This document shows positions 1-6,158 of a stretch of DNA of 6,899 nt, one piece after another. The first letter of the stretch is position 1; the number at the start of each line of letters is the position of its first letter. The notes below the pieces were generated by a model. That model made no database searches, had not been told where the DNA came from, and was given only the letters and a program-made list of their open reading frames with translations. Source of the DNA: Anaerolineaceae bacterium (GTDB lineage Bacteria; Chloroflexota; Anaerolineae; Anaerolineales; Anaerolineaceae); the NCBI GenBank assembly GCA_028699715.1, contig JAQVUC010000054.1:1-6899 (forward strand), given 5' to 3'. The translations under genes were made by a program, and so were the position numbers.

Positions 1-1199
1 ACCGGGTCGATTGTTTTCCAATCAAAGCCAACCCGTTTGGCACGCTGCTGGATCTGATCAGCCTGGGTCAAGGCTGGCAGGGCGTTAGGGATGCCGTCCA
101 ACATGCTTTTGCGTTCCTGTCCGTTACTTTTGCGTTCTTCCGCTTTGATCTGCTCCCAGTTGTTCAAGACATTATCAACAGAATCGACCTGAACATCTTT
201 GAAAACGTGCGGGTGGCGGCGGATAATTTTCTCACTTATCGCGGCGACCACGTCGGTCATGTTAAAGTCTTGTTCTTCCGTTGCTATCTGGGTGTGCAGG
301 AGGATTTGCAGCAGCAAATCGCCCAACTCTTCTTTCAGGTGTTCCGGGCTTTCTTCATCCAGAGCTTCCAGAACTTCGTAACTCTCCTGCAGTAGATAAG
401 GGCGCAAACTCAAATGGGTTTGATCTCTGTCCCAGGGGCAGCCATCGGGAGCACGCAGCCGGGCAATGATTTGCTGGAAGTCCTCAAAGCCGCGCCCATT
501 TTCCCGGGCGGGCAGATAGAGGGTGGTCATCATGCTGATGTGCACAGATTGATCCAGCATGTATAGAGGGATTTCTTCAATCATTTCATCCGGCAGTCCG
601 GCGTTATGGATCAATTTGACCGGATATTCATCCGGGTAGTTGTTCATCAGGGTCAGTTTGAGATCGCTGGCTTCCAGACCAGGCACAATTTGAGAGATAA
701 GAGCAGGCATAGAAGCCGGGAAGAAGGGCACTTCCAGTCCAGCCAGGTAAAGCGCGTCTGCCAGAACCATTTTTGGATGCGGATCTATACCCAGAGCCGA
801 ACACACCGGCTCAAGAAAGCTCAGCCCATCGATCACTCTGACAGCGATATCTGTGCCTTCAATTTTTTCCAGCAATTGACTGACGGTTTGCTCGGCAATG
901 AAGGGGCTCCCCGGTACAGCGTAAGTAATACCCTCATTTTCTTTAGCCAATTGCATCAATTTGTCGGGGATCAGGTCAAGTACAGTTTCAGTTTCTTCTT
1001 GATCAGAGAGAATGTCAAAACTAAAGACTTCAATCCCTTCCGGCAGCTCAGAAAATACCGGATGAAAGCGCGTGCGCGCCCAGATTTGCTGGCATTGTGT
1101 CAGCCAATCCCAGGCTTCCTTGGTGAGGCTGCCCGTCCCTGCTGGTCCCAATCCAACGATCGTGATACCCTTGAATCCCATAACTTTTTGATTTCCCAT
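1..1199 (-). CDS. mazG: Tetrapyrrole methylase-like / MazG nucleotide pyrophosphohydrolase fusion (YabN-type), 3' end cut by window
   Basis: The frame reads 399 codons from ATG at 1199 without a stop to the left edge, so the C-terminus is missing. Residues about 10-230 resemble the SAM-dependent tetrapyrrole (corrin/porphyrin) methylase fold: GLGPAG at 16-21 and YAVPGSPFIAEQTV at 93-106. Residues about 238-399 are a MazG domain: CPWDRDQTH at 254-262, QESYE at 271-275, EELGD at 290-294, RRHPHVF at 327-333, and the C-terminal SMLDGIPNALPAL and RAKRVGFDW blocks. MazG domains hydrolyse (d)NTPs to (d)NMP and pyrophosphate, seen as housecleaning of non-canonical nucleotides; the role of the methylase half in such fusions is not settled. 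A second ATG at 1181 (MGFKG) is equally possible; neither has a strong ribosome binding site. The gene follows rpsI after a 105-nt spacer with hairpins, so it may be only weakly co-transcribed. Domain calls are firm, biological role inferred. Confidence 0.9.
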   Translation of the reverse strand, partial: MGNQKVMGFKGITIVGLGPAGTGSLTKEAWDWLTQCQQIWARTRFHPVFSELPEGIEVFSFDILSDQEETETVLDLIPDKLMQLAKENEGITYAVPGSPFIAEQTVSQLLEKIEGTDIAVRVIDGLSFLEPVCSALGIDPHPKMVLADALYLAGLEVPFFPASMPALISQIVPGLEASDLKLTLMNNYPDEYPVKLIHNAGLPDEMIEEIPLYMLDQSVHISMMTTLYLPARENGRGFEDFQQIIARLRAPDGCPWDRDQTHLSLRPYLLQESYEVLEALDEESPEHLKEELGDLLLQILLHTQIATEEQDFNMTDVVAAISEKIIRRHPHVFKDVQVDSVDNVLNNWEQIKAEERKSNGQERKSMLDGIPNALPALTQADQIQQRAKRVGFDWKTIDP

Positions 1200-1211
1200 C
1201 TTTCTACGAAT

Positions 1212-1241
1212 AAAGGCTGTCCGGTAAAAAGGACAGCCTTT
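1212..1241 (-). terminator. Perfect 11-bp hairpin, probable terminator or attenuator after rpsI
   Basis: Arms 1212-1222 and 1231-1241 are perfectly complementary (core GGCTGTCC/GGACAGCC) around an 8-nt loop. On the minus strand the stem ends in CCUUU followed by AUUCG, so the U-tract is short; on the plus strand it ends CCUUUUGAUU. It lies in the 105-nt gap between rpsI and the MazG fusion gene and would reduce read-through from the ribosomal operon rather than stop it fully. The strength is an inference; the stem is directly visible. Confidence 0.65.
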
Positions 1242-1271
1242 TGATTGTAACGCAAATCTTGTTTCTTCCGC

Positions 1272-1288
1272 CCAACACAGAGTGTTGG
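1272..1288. repeat. Small inverted repeat (7-bp stem, 3-nt loop) downstream of rpsI
   Basis: CCAACAC at 1272-1278 pairs with GTGTTGG at 1282-1288 around AGA. It sits 17 nt past the rpsI stop and upstream of the stronger hairpin at 1212-1241. No U-tract follows it on the minus strand, so it is more likely a 3'-end stabilising stem or part of a tandem termination region than a terminator by itself. Confidence 0.45.
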
Positions 1289-1304
1289 CAGAAAAGGAAC
1301 CACA

Positions 1305-1697
1305 CTAACGCTTTGTGTAAGTGGGGGCCTTGCGGGCTCGTTTGAGACCTGGCTTCTTGCGTTCCTTAACACGGGCATCGCGGGTCAATAAACCATGCTC
1401 ACGCATTACGGGACGTAGGTTTTCATCCATTGAGACCAAGGCGCGCGCCAAACCAAGCTTGACAGCGTCACGTTGACCGCTAATGCCGCCGCCTTCAACT
1501 TTTACAGTCACATCAAAGGAAGTGGCAGGTTTTCCGCTGGCTTCGATGGGGCCCAAAATAGCGGTCGCGTCACCTAAGCGGGGGAAATAGTCAGTAAGTT
1601 CTTTGTCATTGACAGTGAAAACGCCAGTGCCTTCGAACAGTCTTACGCGGGCTGTGCTTTCTTTGCGACGACCAATTGCTTCAATATATTGTGCCAT
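1305..1697 (-). CDS. rpsI: 30S ribosomal protein S9
   Basis: This 130-aa protein has the usual S9 length. It opens with the family hallmark IEAIGRRKESTARVRL, carries the central GGGISGQRDAVKLGLARAL block at about 69-87, and ends in a basic tail (RKKPGLKRARKAP...) closing with Lys-Arg. In the ribosome this C-terminal tail reaches into the decoding centre and touches the P-site tRNA. The ATG at 1697 is supported by an AGAGGA Shine-Dalgarno a few bases upstream. The gene begins 12 nt after the rplM stop, the universal rplM-rpsI pair, and is the last ribosomal gene in this cluster. Stop is TAG. Nothing is unusual in the sequence. Confidence 0.98.
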   Translation of the reverse strand: MAQYIEAIGRRKESTARVRLFEGTGVFTVNDKELTDYFPRLGDATAILGPIEASGKPATSFDVTVKVEGGGISGQRDAVKLGLARALVSMDENLRPVMREHGLLTRDARVKERKKPGLKRARKAPTYTKR

Positions 1698-1709
1698 ATT
1701 TCCTCTTTA

Positions 1710-2141
1710 TTACTCTAAGACCAAAGGTTGGGGGTTCTGAGCCTGATGGGGATGTTCAGGGCCCGCATAAACCTTCAGATTATCCAGGTAGCGTTGGGTG
1801 TTGCGGTTCTTGGGCAGCATACCTCTGACTGCAAGACTAATGATGCGGTCAGGATGGGTTTCGAGCTGCCGGGTGAATTCCACCACATGCAAACCACCGG
1901 GATATCCGGAGTGACGATAATATTTTTTCTCTTCAATACGGGTTGGATTCACAGCAATTTTCTCTGCGTTGATCACAACCACATGATCACCCAAAACGAC
2001 ACCAGGGGTATAGTCAGGGCGGTGTTTGCCAATGAGTACTTCTGCGATTCTGGTCGCAAGGCGGCCAAGGGTTTTACCGGTGGCATCCACCAGGTACCAC
2101 TCGCCGGTAACTTGTCCTTTAGGAACGTATGTTTTATCCAC
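1710..2141 (-). CDS. rplM: 50S ribosomal protein L13 (GTG start)
   Basis: L13 is an early-assembling 50S protein that binds 23S rRNA. From a GTG at 2141 the product is 143 aa, the normal family length, and starts (M)DKTYVPKGQ like other L13s. Hallmarks are WYLVDATGKTLGRLAT, KHRPDYTPG, KYYRHSGYPGG and AVRGMLPKN. The GTG is chosen over upstream ATGs at 2204 and 2180 because those would add up to 21 residues foreign to the family and overlap truA; the GTG lies one base after the truA TAA and has GGAG 9 nt ahead of it. The close stop/start spacing implies translational coupling with truA. rpsI follows 12 nt downstream. Confidence 0.97.
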   Translation of the reverse strand: MDKTYVPKGQVTGEWYLVDATGKTLGRLATRIAEVLIGKHRPDYTPGVVLGDHVVVINAEKIAVNPTRIEEKKYYRHSGYPGGLHVVEFTRQLETHPDRIISLAVRGMLPKNRNTQRYLDNLKVYAGPEHPHQAQNPQPLVLE

Positions 2142-2142
2142 T

Positions 2143-2949
2143 TTAAACTTCTCCGTTTTCAAAATACATACCCTGGCCATCCAGCCTGGGCAAACTATTT
2201 TCATTACTATCCTCAGCGTAGCGCACTTCTGTCAATGTCAGACCTCTTGCCGGTGCCAGGGCATCAAAGCCTGAAGTACCAGTTTCAAGTGCCTGCCTGA
2301 TAATTTCGGGCTGTGCTTGTTCAAAGCCCACTTTTACCAGTACATAAACGATTCGCCGCACCATGTGGTAAAGAAAGGCGTTTCCAGTGATGGAAAATTC
2401 CATCATGTCTTCGTCAACCTTCTGCCAAAGGGCATTCTCAATTCGTCGAATGGTGCTGCCTCCTTCAGTCATGGCTCTGCCAAATGCTCTGAAGTCGTGC
2501 TCACCAATCAGGTTCTGGGCAGCCCGGTTCATTAATTCAAGATCCGGAGCTGAATCCAATCGCCAGGCAAATCGGTCCCTTATGGGGTCGCGGGCAAGTT
2601 GCCAGTACAGACGGTAGCGATAACTGCGGGCAAGGGCGTCGTAACGGGGGTGGAAGCGCGCTCCTGTCTGCTCCAGTCTCTGAACCTGGATATCATTCGG
2701 CAGATTGGCATTCAGCGCCTTCAGTAATTTGAAATCGCCGTGTTTCCAGTCAAACTGGAAGGCGATCACCTGAGCGCTGGCGTGCACACCAGTATCGGTT
2801 CGTCCAGCAGTCAGGATACTCCTGCCCTGCCAGCCAATTGACCTCAGAGCATCTTCAAAAACGCCCTGGACACTGGTTTTGTTTTTCTGCCGCTGAAAGC
2901 CGCTGTACTGCGTGCCTTCGTATGCGAGGATAAGTTTGTAATGTGCCAT
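2143..2949 (-). CDS. truA: tRNA pseudouridine(38-40) synthase TruA
   Basis: TruA isomerises uridines 38, 39 and 40 in the anticodon arm of many tRNAs to pseudouridine. The 268-aa product has the family layout: N-terminal YKLILAYEGTQYSGFQRQ, the catalytic loop GRTDTGVHA at 49-57 with the nucleophile Asp52, the LARSYRYRLYW block, FRAFGRAMTEGGSTIRRI, and the C-terminal FLYHMVRRIVYVLVKVG motif. Length matches the family (about 240-270 aa). ATG at 2949 gives the typical N-terminus, but its purine-rich stretch (AGAAAGG) ends only one base before the start and lies in an inverted repeat, so initiation may be weak or depend on ribosomes coming from rplQ. The gene lies between rplQ (46-nt gap) and rplM (1-nt gap), an arrangement common in Firmicutes and Chloroflexota. 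Confidence 0.97.
   Translation of the reverse strand: MAHYKLILAYEGTQYSGFQRQKNKTSVQGVFEDALRSIGWQGRSILTAGRTDTGVHASAQVIAFQFDWKHGDFKLLKALNANLPNDIQVQRLEQTGARFHPRYDALARSYRYRLYWQLARDPIRDRFAWRLDSAPDLELMNRAAQNLIGEHDFRAFGRAMTEGGSTIRRIENALWQKVDEDMMEFSITGNAFLYHMVRRIVYVLVKVGFEQAQPEIIRQALETGTSGFDALAPARGLTLTEVRYAEDSNENSLPRLDGQGMYFENGEV
2148..2154 (-). promoter_or_regulatory. Ribosome binding site deciding the rplM GTG start
   Basis: GGAGAAG reads on the minus strand just inside the last codons of truA, with GGAG 9 nt before the GTG at 2141. Its position supports the GTG rather than the ATGs within truA as the rplM start. Confidence 0.7.
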
Positions 2950-2973
2950 GCCTTTCTAACTTTCTGGAAAGGC
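2950..2973. repeat. Inverted repeat covering the truA ribosome binding region
   Basis: GCCTTTC at 2950-2956 and GAAAGGC at 2967-2973 form a perfect 7-bp stem with a 10-nt loop. On the mRNA the 3' arm is the GAAAGGC immediately before the truA ATG, so folding would mask the start region. No U-tract follows, so a terminator is unlikely. Confidence 0.5.
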
Positions 2974-2995
2974 CTCTTTACTTCATTTCGCGCGA

Positions 2996-3379
2996 TTATT
3001 CCGAGACCAGCTCAAGCACGACCATCTCAGCGTTGTCACCGAGTCTGGGTCCGAGTTTCAGCAGGCGGGTATACCCACCCTTGCGGGAGGTAAAGCGCGG
3101 AGCAATATCATCAAATAATTTCTTAACCACATCGGCGCTGGCATTGCCTAGTACGGCTGCAGCCTGACGTCGGGCGTTTACTTTGGCGACTTCATCAGCC
3201 TTTTGGGCGTTCTTTGCCAGGGTGATCAGTTTTTCAGCTTCAGGCTGAATTGACTTGGCCTTGGCAAGGGTCGTCTGAATTCTTTCATGTTCAAATAATT
3301 GTTTTATCATCGTCTTGCGCATGGAGGTACGGTGACCCATACTGCGGTTGAGACGATATCCTTTGATCTGGTGCCGCAT
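2996..3379 (-). CDS. rplQ: 50S ribosomal protein L17
   Basis: L17 is a 50S protein located near the exit-tunnel side of the large subunit. The 127-aa product carries the family signatures: MRHQIKGYRLNRSMGHR at the N-terminus, HERIQTTLAKAKSIQPEAEKL near 31-51, and the C-terminal block KLFDDIAPRFTSRKGGYTR followed by LGPRLGDNAEMVVLELV. Length agrees with the short (about 115-130 aa) form. The ATG shares its A (3379) with the rpoA TAA stop (TAATG), so re-initiation or coupling with rpoA is expected. rpoA-rplQ adjacency is nearly universal in bacteria. Confidence 0.98.
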   Translation of the reverse strand: MRHQIKGYRLNRSMGHRTSMRKTMIKQLFEHERIQTTLAKAKSIQPEAEKLITLAKNAQKADEVAKVNARRQAAAVLGNASADVVKKLFDDIAPRFTSRKGGYTRLLKLGPRLGDNAEMVVLELVSE

Positions 3380-4347
3380 TACTCTTTCTCCACTTCTTCT
3401 TCCAAATAGCCTTTTTCGATCATCTTATCCATCAGCTCTGTCAGGCTTTTCTCTCCAAAATTGCGGATGGAAAGCATTGCGCTTTCACCTTTGTCCAGGA
3501 GCTCGATCACATCACCAACCGTCGTGATTCCGGTGCGTTTGAGGGAATTGAAAACGCGAACGCCCAAATCCAGTGCTTCGATCGGTGTTTCGATCAAATC
3601 TCTGTTGACGACTGGTTGTTCAACTTCTTTGGCTTCCATCGGCTTGGTCAGCATTTCTTCACTTGTACCGCTGATGATGCTCAGTTGGCGCATGAGGATG
3701 CGAGATGACTCAATCAAAGCCTTTTCAGGTGATACTGTTCCGTCTGTCCAGATTTCGAGTGTAAGGCGGTCATAATCTGTACTGTGACCAACACGGGCAC
3801 TGGTAACTTCCCAGTTTACACGTCGGACAGGCGAAAAGATTGCATCTACAGGTAAGACACCAATTGCCAGGCGGTCCGAACGGTCAGTCGCGGGGATATA
3901 CCCTCGACCAGTTTCCACAGTCATATCCATTTCAACATGCGCTTTGTTTTCGTTGATGCTGAAGAGATACAAATCAGGGTTGATGATCTCAACTTCTGGG
4001 GGACAGACAATATCAGCACCAGTAATGGTGCCAACGCCATTTACTTCCAGGTGAATACTTGCGGAATCAACATTATGCAGCTTAAAGCGCAGTAATTTGA
4101 TTTGCAACATGACCTGGATCACATCCTCGCGAACACCTTCAATTGTGCTGAACTCATGCATTACATCAGTGAAGTGTACGGATGTGACAGCGGCACCTTC
4201 CAATGAAGAAAGCAGGATGCGTCGCAGGGCGTTCCCGAGGGTCACGCCAAAACCGCGCTCCAGGGGACTGATGGAGAATTTTCCATAATTCCGGAGCTCT
4301 TCGGTTCGCTCTACTTTTGGTGATACCATTTCCATAATTCTTGTCAC
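3379..4347 (-). CDS. rpoA: DNA-directed RNA polymerase subunit alpha (GTG start)
   Basis: The alpha subunit dimerises to start RNA polymerase assembly and contacts promoter UP elements and activators. The 322-aa protein has the N-terminal assembly domain (about 20-230) with FGVTLGNALRRILLSSLEG at 33-51 and STIEGVREDV at 67-76, a Glu/Pro-containing linker near 235-250, and the C-terminal domain (about 252-315). In the latter, residues equivalent to the E. coli DNA-contact set are kept: R264, N267, K270, G298, K300 and S301, so UP-element recognition is probably intact. The start is GTG at 4347, preceded by AGAGGT with 5-nt spacing; in-frame ATGs at 4335 and 4329 lack such a site. It follows rpsD after 52 nt containing foldback structure and overlaps rplQ by one base. 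Confidence 0.98.
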   Translation of the reverse strand: MTRIMEMVSPKVERTEELRNYGKFSISPLERGFGVTLGNALRRILLSSLEGAAVTSVHFTDVMHEFSTIEGVREDVIQVMLQIKLLRFKLHNVDSASIHLEVNGVGTITGADIVCPPEVEIINPDLYLFSINENKAHVEMDMTVETGRGYIPATDRSDRLAIGVLPVDAIFSPVRRVNWEVTSARVGHSTDYDRLTLEIWTDGTVSPEKALIESSRILMRQLSIISGTSEEMLTKPMEAKEVEQPVVNRDLIETPIEALDLGVRVFNSLKRTGITTVGDVIELLDKGESAMLSIRNFGEKSLTELMDKMIEKGYLEEEVEKE

Positions 4348-4352
4348 GGTTT

Positions 4353-4358
4353 ACCTCT
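4353..4358 (-). promoter_or_regulatory. Ribosome binding site of rpoA (supports GTG start)
   Basis: AGAGGT lies 5 nt before the GTG at 4347. The bases just 5' of it (CTGATTAG, 4357-4364, overlapping its AG) are complementary to the end of rpsD, so the site can be partly paired in one RNA fold. Confidence 0.7.
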
Positions 4359-4371
4359 AATCAGTCTAACG

Positions 4372-4400
4372 ATCAGGAAAGACTGTACTAGTCTTCTGAT
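4372..4400 (-). other. Stem-loop at the rpsD stop codon
   Basis: On the minus strand ATCAG+AAGACT (4400-4390) pairs with AGTCTT+CTGAT (4384-4379 and 4376-4372), giving an 11-bp stem with a 2-nt bulge and a 5-nt loop. It starts at the last base of the rpsD TAA. There is no following U-tract, so it looks like an intra-operon processing or translation-tuning element, not a terminator. Function is inferred. Confidence 0.5.
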
Positions 4401-5038
4401 TAGCGAGAATAGTATTCAACGATCAATTGTTCGTTGAGGTTACCATCAATTTCAGAGCGCTCTGGGGTACGCAGCATGCGACCGGACAGATTATTCAAAT
4501 CGCGTGCCAACCAGGTGGGCACTGTGCGCCCTTCAGCTTCTTCACGCAAGTGCTTGAAGTAAGCGTTTTCCTTGGAAGATTCGCGAACACTGATGACATC
4601 ATCCACTGTGATTCCGTATGAAGGGATATCAGCCCGGCGACCATTGACCAAAAAATGACCATGGGTTACCAGGATACGTGCCTGCGCACGGCTGGCTGCA
4701 AAGCCTAAGCGATAGACGATGTTTGCCAAACGAGTTTCAAGAATGGTCAACAGGTTGGTACCAGTTTGACCACGCATTGCGACTGCCTGGCCGTAAAAAC
4801 GACGAAACTGACGTTCATAAATACCATAGACCCGGCGGGCTTTCTGTTTTGCGCGCAGCTGTTTGCCATAGTCGGATTGACGACCAGGTCGGGCTGCGTT
4901 CATTTTGCCATGCATGCCAGGGGCATAGGGTCTTTTTTCAAATGCGCACTTGGGGGTGTAACAGCGGGCTCCCTTGAGGAACAGCTTCTCACCTTCACGG
5001 CGGCATAATCGACAAACTGCATCTGTATATCTTGCCAT
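4400..5038 (-). CDS. rpsD: 30S ribosomal protein S4 (zinc-binding form)
   Basis: S4 is a primary 16S rRNA-binding protein that nucleates 30S assembly and affects decoding accuracy. The 212-aa product starts [19 protein letters not shown] and has four cysteines at 9, 12, 26 and 31, the same numbering as in Thermus S4, predicting one bound zinc. Other signatures are [17 protein letters not shown], the S4 RNA-binding domain [22 protein letters not shown] with [16 protein letters not shown], and the C-terminal [15 protein letters not shown] at 5038 gives the canonical N-terminus, with AAGG 4 nt upstream. It lies 25 nt after rpsK and 52 nt before rpoA, the alpha-operon order. In E. coli S4 represses this operon; whether it does so here cannot be read from the sequence. 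Confidence 0.98.
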   Translation of the reverse strand: MARYTDAVCRLCRREGEKLFLKGARCYTPKCAFEKRPYAPGMHGKMNAARPGRQSDYGKQLRAKQKARRVYGIYERQFRRFYGQAVAMRGQTGTNLLTILETRLANIVYRLGFAASRAQARILVTHGHFLVNGRRADIPSYGITVDDVISVRESSKENAYFKHLREEAEGRTVPTWLARDLNNLSGRMLRTPERSEIDGNLNEQLIVEYYSR

Positions 5039-5063
5039 AATACCTTAATCCTTTTTTCTTGTA

Positions 5064-5468
5064 CTACACGCGGCGTTTCTTTGGAGGCCTGCAACCGTTA
5101 TGGGGCACGGGGGTCAAGTCAGTGATTTTGATCACTTTCAAGCCTAATGCCTGGACGGCGCGAATGGCAGCTTCCCGACCGGGGCCGGGGCCTTTGACAA
5201 ACAGTTCCACTTCTTGCATACCCATTTGCTGGGCAACTTTGATGGTCTGTTCTGTAGCCATTCTGGCAGCAAAAGGTGTGCTTTTGCGGGAACCTTTAAA
5301 ACCAGCTGAACCGGAGCTGCCCCAGCAAACAGTGTTGCCCTGGAGATCAGTCACCGTCACAATGGTGTTATTAAAGGACGCATAAACATGGACCTGTCCT
5401 GTTGAAATCTGGCGTTTGACTTTGCGGGAACCCGTAGTTCGTCGCGCTGTACGTGCTTGTTTTGCCAT
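5064..5468 (-). CDS. rpsK: 30S ribosomal protein S11
   Basis: S11 sits on the 30S platform, contacting 16S rRNA near the E site together with S7 and S18. The 134-aa protein has all the family landmarks: [18 protein letters not shown] at 24-41, [31 protein letters not shown], and the terminal [21 protein letters not shown] at 5468 is preceded by GAGG with about 7-nt spacing. The 105-nt gap after rpsM is the longest inside the ribosomal run and is rich in foldbacks; rpsD starts 25 nt downstream. Stop is TAG. Confidence 0.98.
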   Translation of the reverse strand: MAKQARTARRTTGSRKVKRQISTGQVHVYASFNNTIVTVTDLQGNTVCWGSSGSAGFKGSRKSTPFAARMATEQTIKVAQQMGMQEVELFVKGPGPGREAAIRAVQALGLKVIKITDLTPVPHNGCRPPKKRRV

Positions 5469-5504
5469 AGTTCTTCCTCACTCAATCTTTCAAATACGAC
5501 TTTT

Positions 5505-5552
5505 GTTCAACCAGGTTGCCGCTGGGGAGAAAGGGAACCCCACCCACTGAAC
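5505..5552 (-). other. Nested foldback in the rpsM-rpsK spacer
   Basis: Within the 105-nt gap, GTTCA (5505-5509) can pair with TGAAC (5548-5552), enclosing TGGGG (5523-5527) paired to CCCCA (5538-5542) around a 10-nt loop; a further CAAC/GTTG (5508-5511/5515-5518) is an alternative. The stems are short but nested. This is the largest non-coding stretch within the ribosomal run and could be a protein-binding or processing site. The role is inference. Confidence 0.35.
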
Positions 5553-5573
5553 CATAAAGTCAGTATATTGATC

Positions 5574-5963
5574 TTATTTCTTGGTTGCTCCGCGACGGCG
5601 ACCGCGTCCAGCCACTGTACGTTTGGGACCCTTGCGCGTGCGAGCGTTGGTGCGGGTGTTTTGCCCGCGTACTGGCAGGTTTCGGCGGTGGCGTAAGCCA
5701 CGATAACAGCCGATTTCGACCAGACGCTTGATGTTCATTTGAACTTCACGACGCAGGTCACCTTCCACAGTTATGTTCTGACCGATATATTCACGGAGTT
5801 TTGTTACCTCGTCCTCTGGCAGATCCTTTACACGAATGTCAGGATCCACGCCAGTAGCGTCCAAAATCCGATCAGCTACTTTAGGGCCGATACCGTAAAT
5901 GTATCGCAGGCCAATCTGAATGCGCTTATTGCGCGGGAGGTCAACACCTTCAATACGTGCCAT
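5574..5963 (-). CDS. rpsM: 30S ribosomal protein S13
   Basis: S13 lies in the 30S head, forms bridges with the 50S subunit and contacts the P-site tRNA with its basic C-terminal tail. The 129-aa product begins [19 protein letters not shown], has the helix-hairpin-helix-like [14 protein letters not shown], the [19 protein letters not shown] signature near 84-102, and ends in the basic tail [18 protein letters not shown]. Length is slightly above the E. coli form because of the tail, as in many Gram-positives. ATG at 5963 follows the rpmJ stop by 11 nt, with an AAGG Shine-Dalgarno that overlaps that stop. Confidence 0.98.
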   Translation of the reverse strand: MARIEGVDLPRNKRIQIGLRYIYGIGPKVADRILDATGVDPDIRVKDLPEDEVTKLREYIGQNITVEGDLRREVQMNIKRLVEIGCYRGLRHRRNLPVRGQNTRTNARTRKGPKRTVAGRGRRRGATKK

Positions 5964-5974
5964 ATTCTTTTACC

Positions 5975-6088
5975 TTATCCTTGTCGCTGTTTGTGTCTTG
6001 GGTTTGTGCAAATTACGTACAATCGACCTTCTCGTTTGACGATCTTGCACTTGTTACAGCGCTTTTTAATTGAAGCTGATACTTTCAT
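5975..6088 (-). CDS. rpmJ: 50S ribosomal protein L36 (zinc form)
   Basis: A 37-codon frame from ATG at 6088 to TAA at 5975-5977 encodes L36, the smallest 50S protein. It begins [15 protein letters not shown] and has the zinc ribbon ligands Cys11, Cys14, Cys27 and His32, i.e. the C+ form, with the closing RHKQRQG. Its length is exactly typical (37-38 aa). A strong AAGGAG sits 9 nt upstream of the start. It is the first gene after the promoter at 6123-6151 and lies directly before rpsM, its normal neighbour. infA, which commonly precedes rpmJ, is not present here. Confidence 0.97.
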   Translation of the reverse strand: MKVSASIKKRCNKCKIVKREGRLYVICTNPRHKQRQG

Positions 6089-6096
6089 CAGTCAGT

Positions 6097-6103
6097 CTCC
6101 TTC
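6097..6103 (-). promoter_or_regulatory. Strong ribosome binding site of rpmJ
   Basis: GAAGGAG on the minus strand ends 8 nt before the ATG at 6088. It is the closest match to the anti-Shine-Dalgarno consensus that I found in the window and supports the reality of the short rpmJ frame. Confidence 0.8.
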
Positions 6104-6122
6104 TTCTATCCGCAAAGTTCCT

Positions 6123-6151
6123 ATTATATATGTTTCTCTCGCTCTTAGCAA
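6123..6151 (-). promoter_or_regulatory. Sigma70-type promoter driving rpmJ and the downstream operon
   Basis: On the minus strand TTGCTA (6151-6146) and a perfect TATAAT (6128-6123) are separated by exactly 17 nt. Transcription would start near 6116-6119, giving a leader of roughly 30 nt before rpmJ. The promoter begins 8 nt past the map stop codon, in the 70-nt gap. Spacing and -10 match are directly visible; activity is inferred. Confidence 0.75.
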
Positions 6152-6158
6152 GGCTTTT

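Noticed and set aside
606..1244. 212-codon open frame on the plus strand
   Set aside because: It lies opposite the well-supported MazG fusion gene, its product resembles no family, and it ends in the spacer hairpin region.
1244..1275. TACAAT (-10-like) on the minus strand as a promoter for the MazG fusion gene
   Set aside because: The only -35-like hexamer, TTGGGC, is 20 nt away, and the start site would fall inside the 11-bp hairpin.
1710..2204. Longer L13 frame starting at ATG 2204
   Set aside because: It overlaps truA by 62 bases and adds 21 residues not found in L13; the GTG at 2141 has a proper ribosome binding site and gives the normal length.
1728..2300. 190-codon open frame on the plus strand
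   Set aside because: It is antisense to rplM and the end of truA, both firmly identified.
5553..5600. TATACT on the minus strand after rpsM as a promoter for rpsK
   Set aside because: At 17-nt spacing there is no -35 match worth the name.
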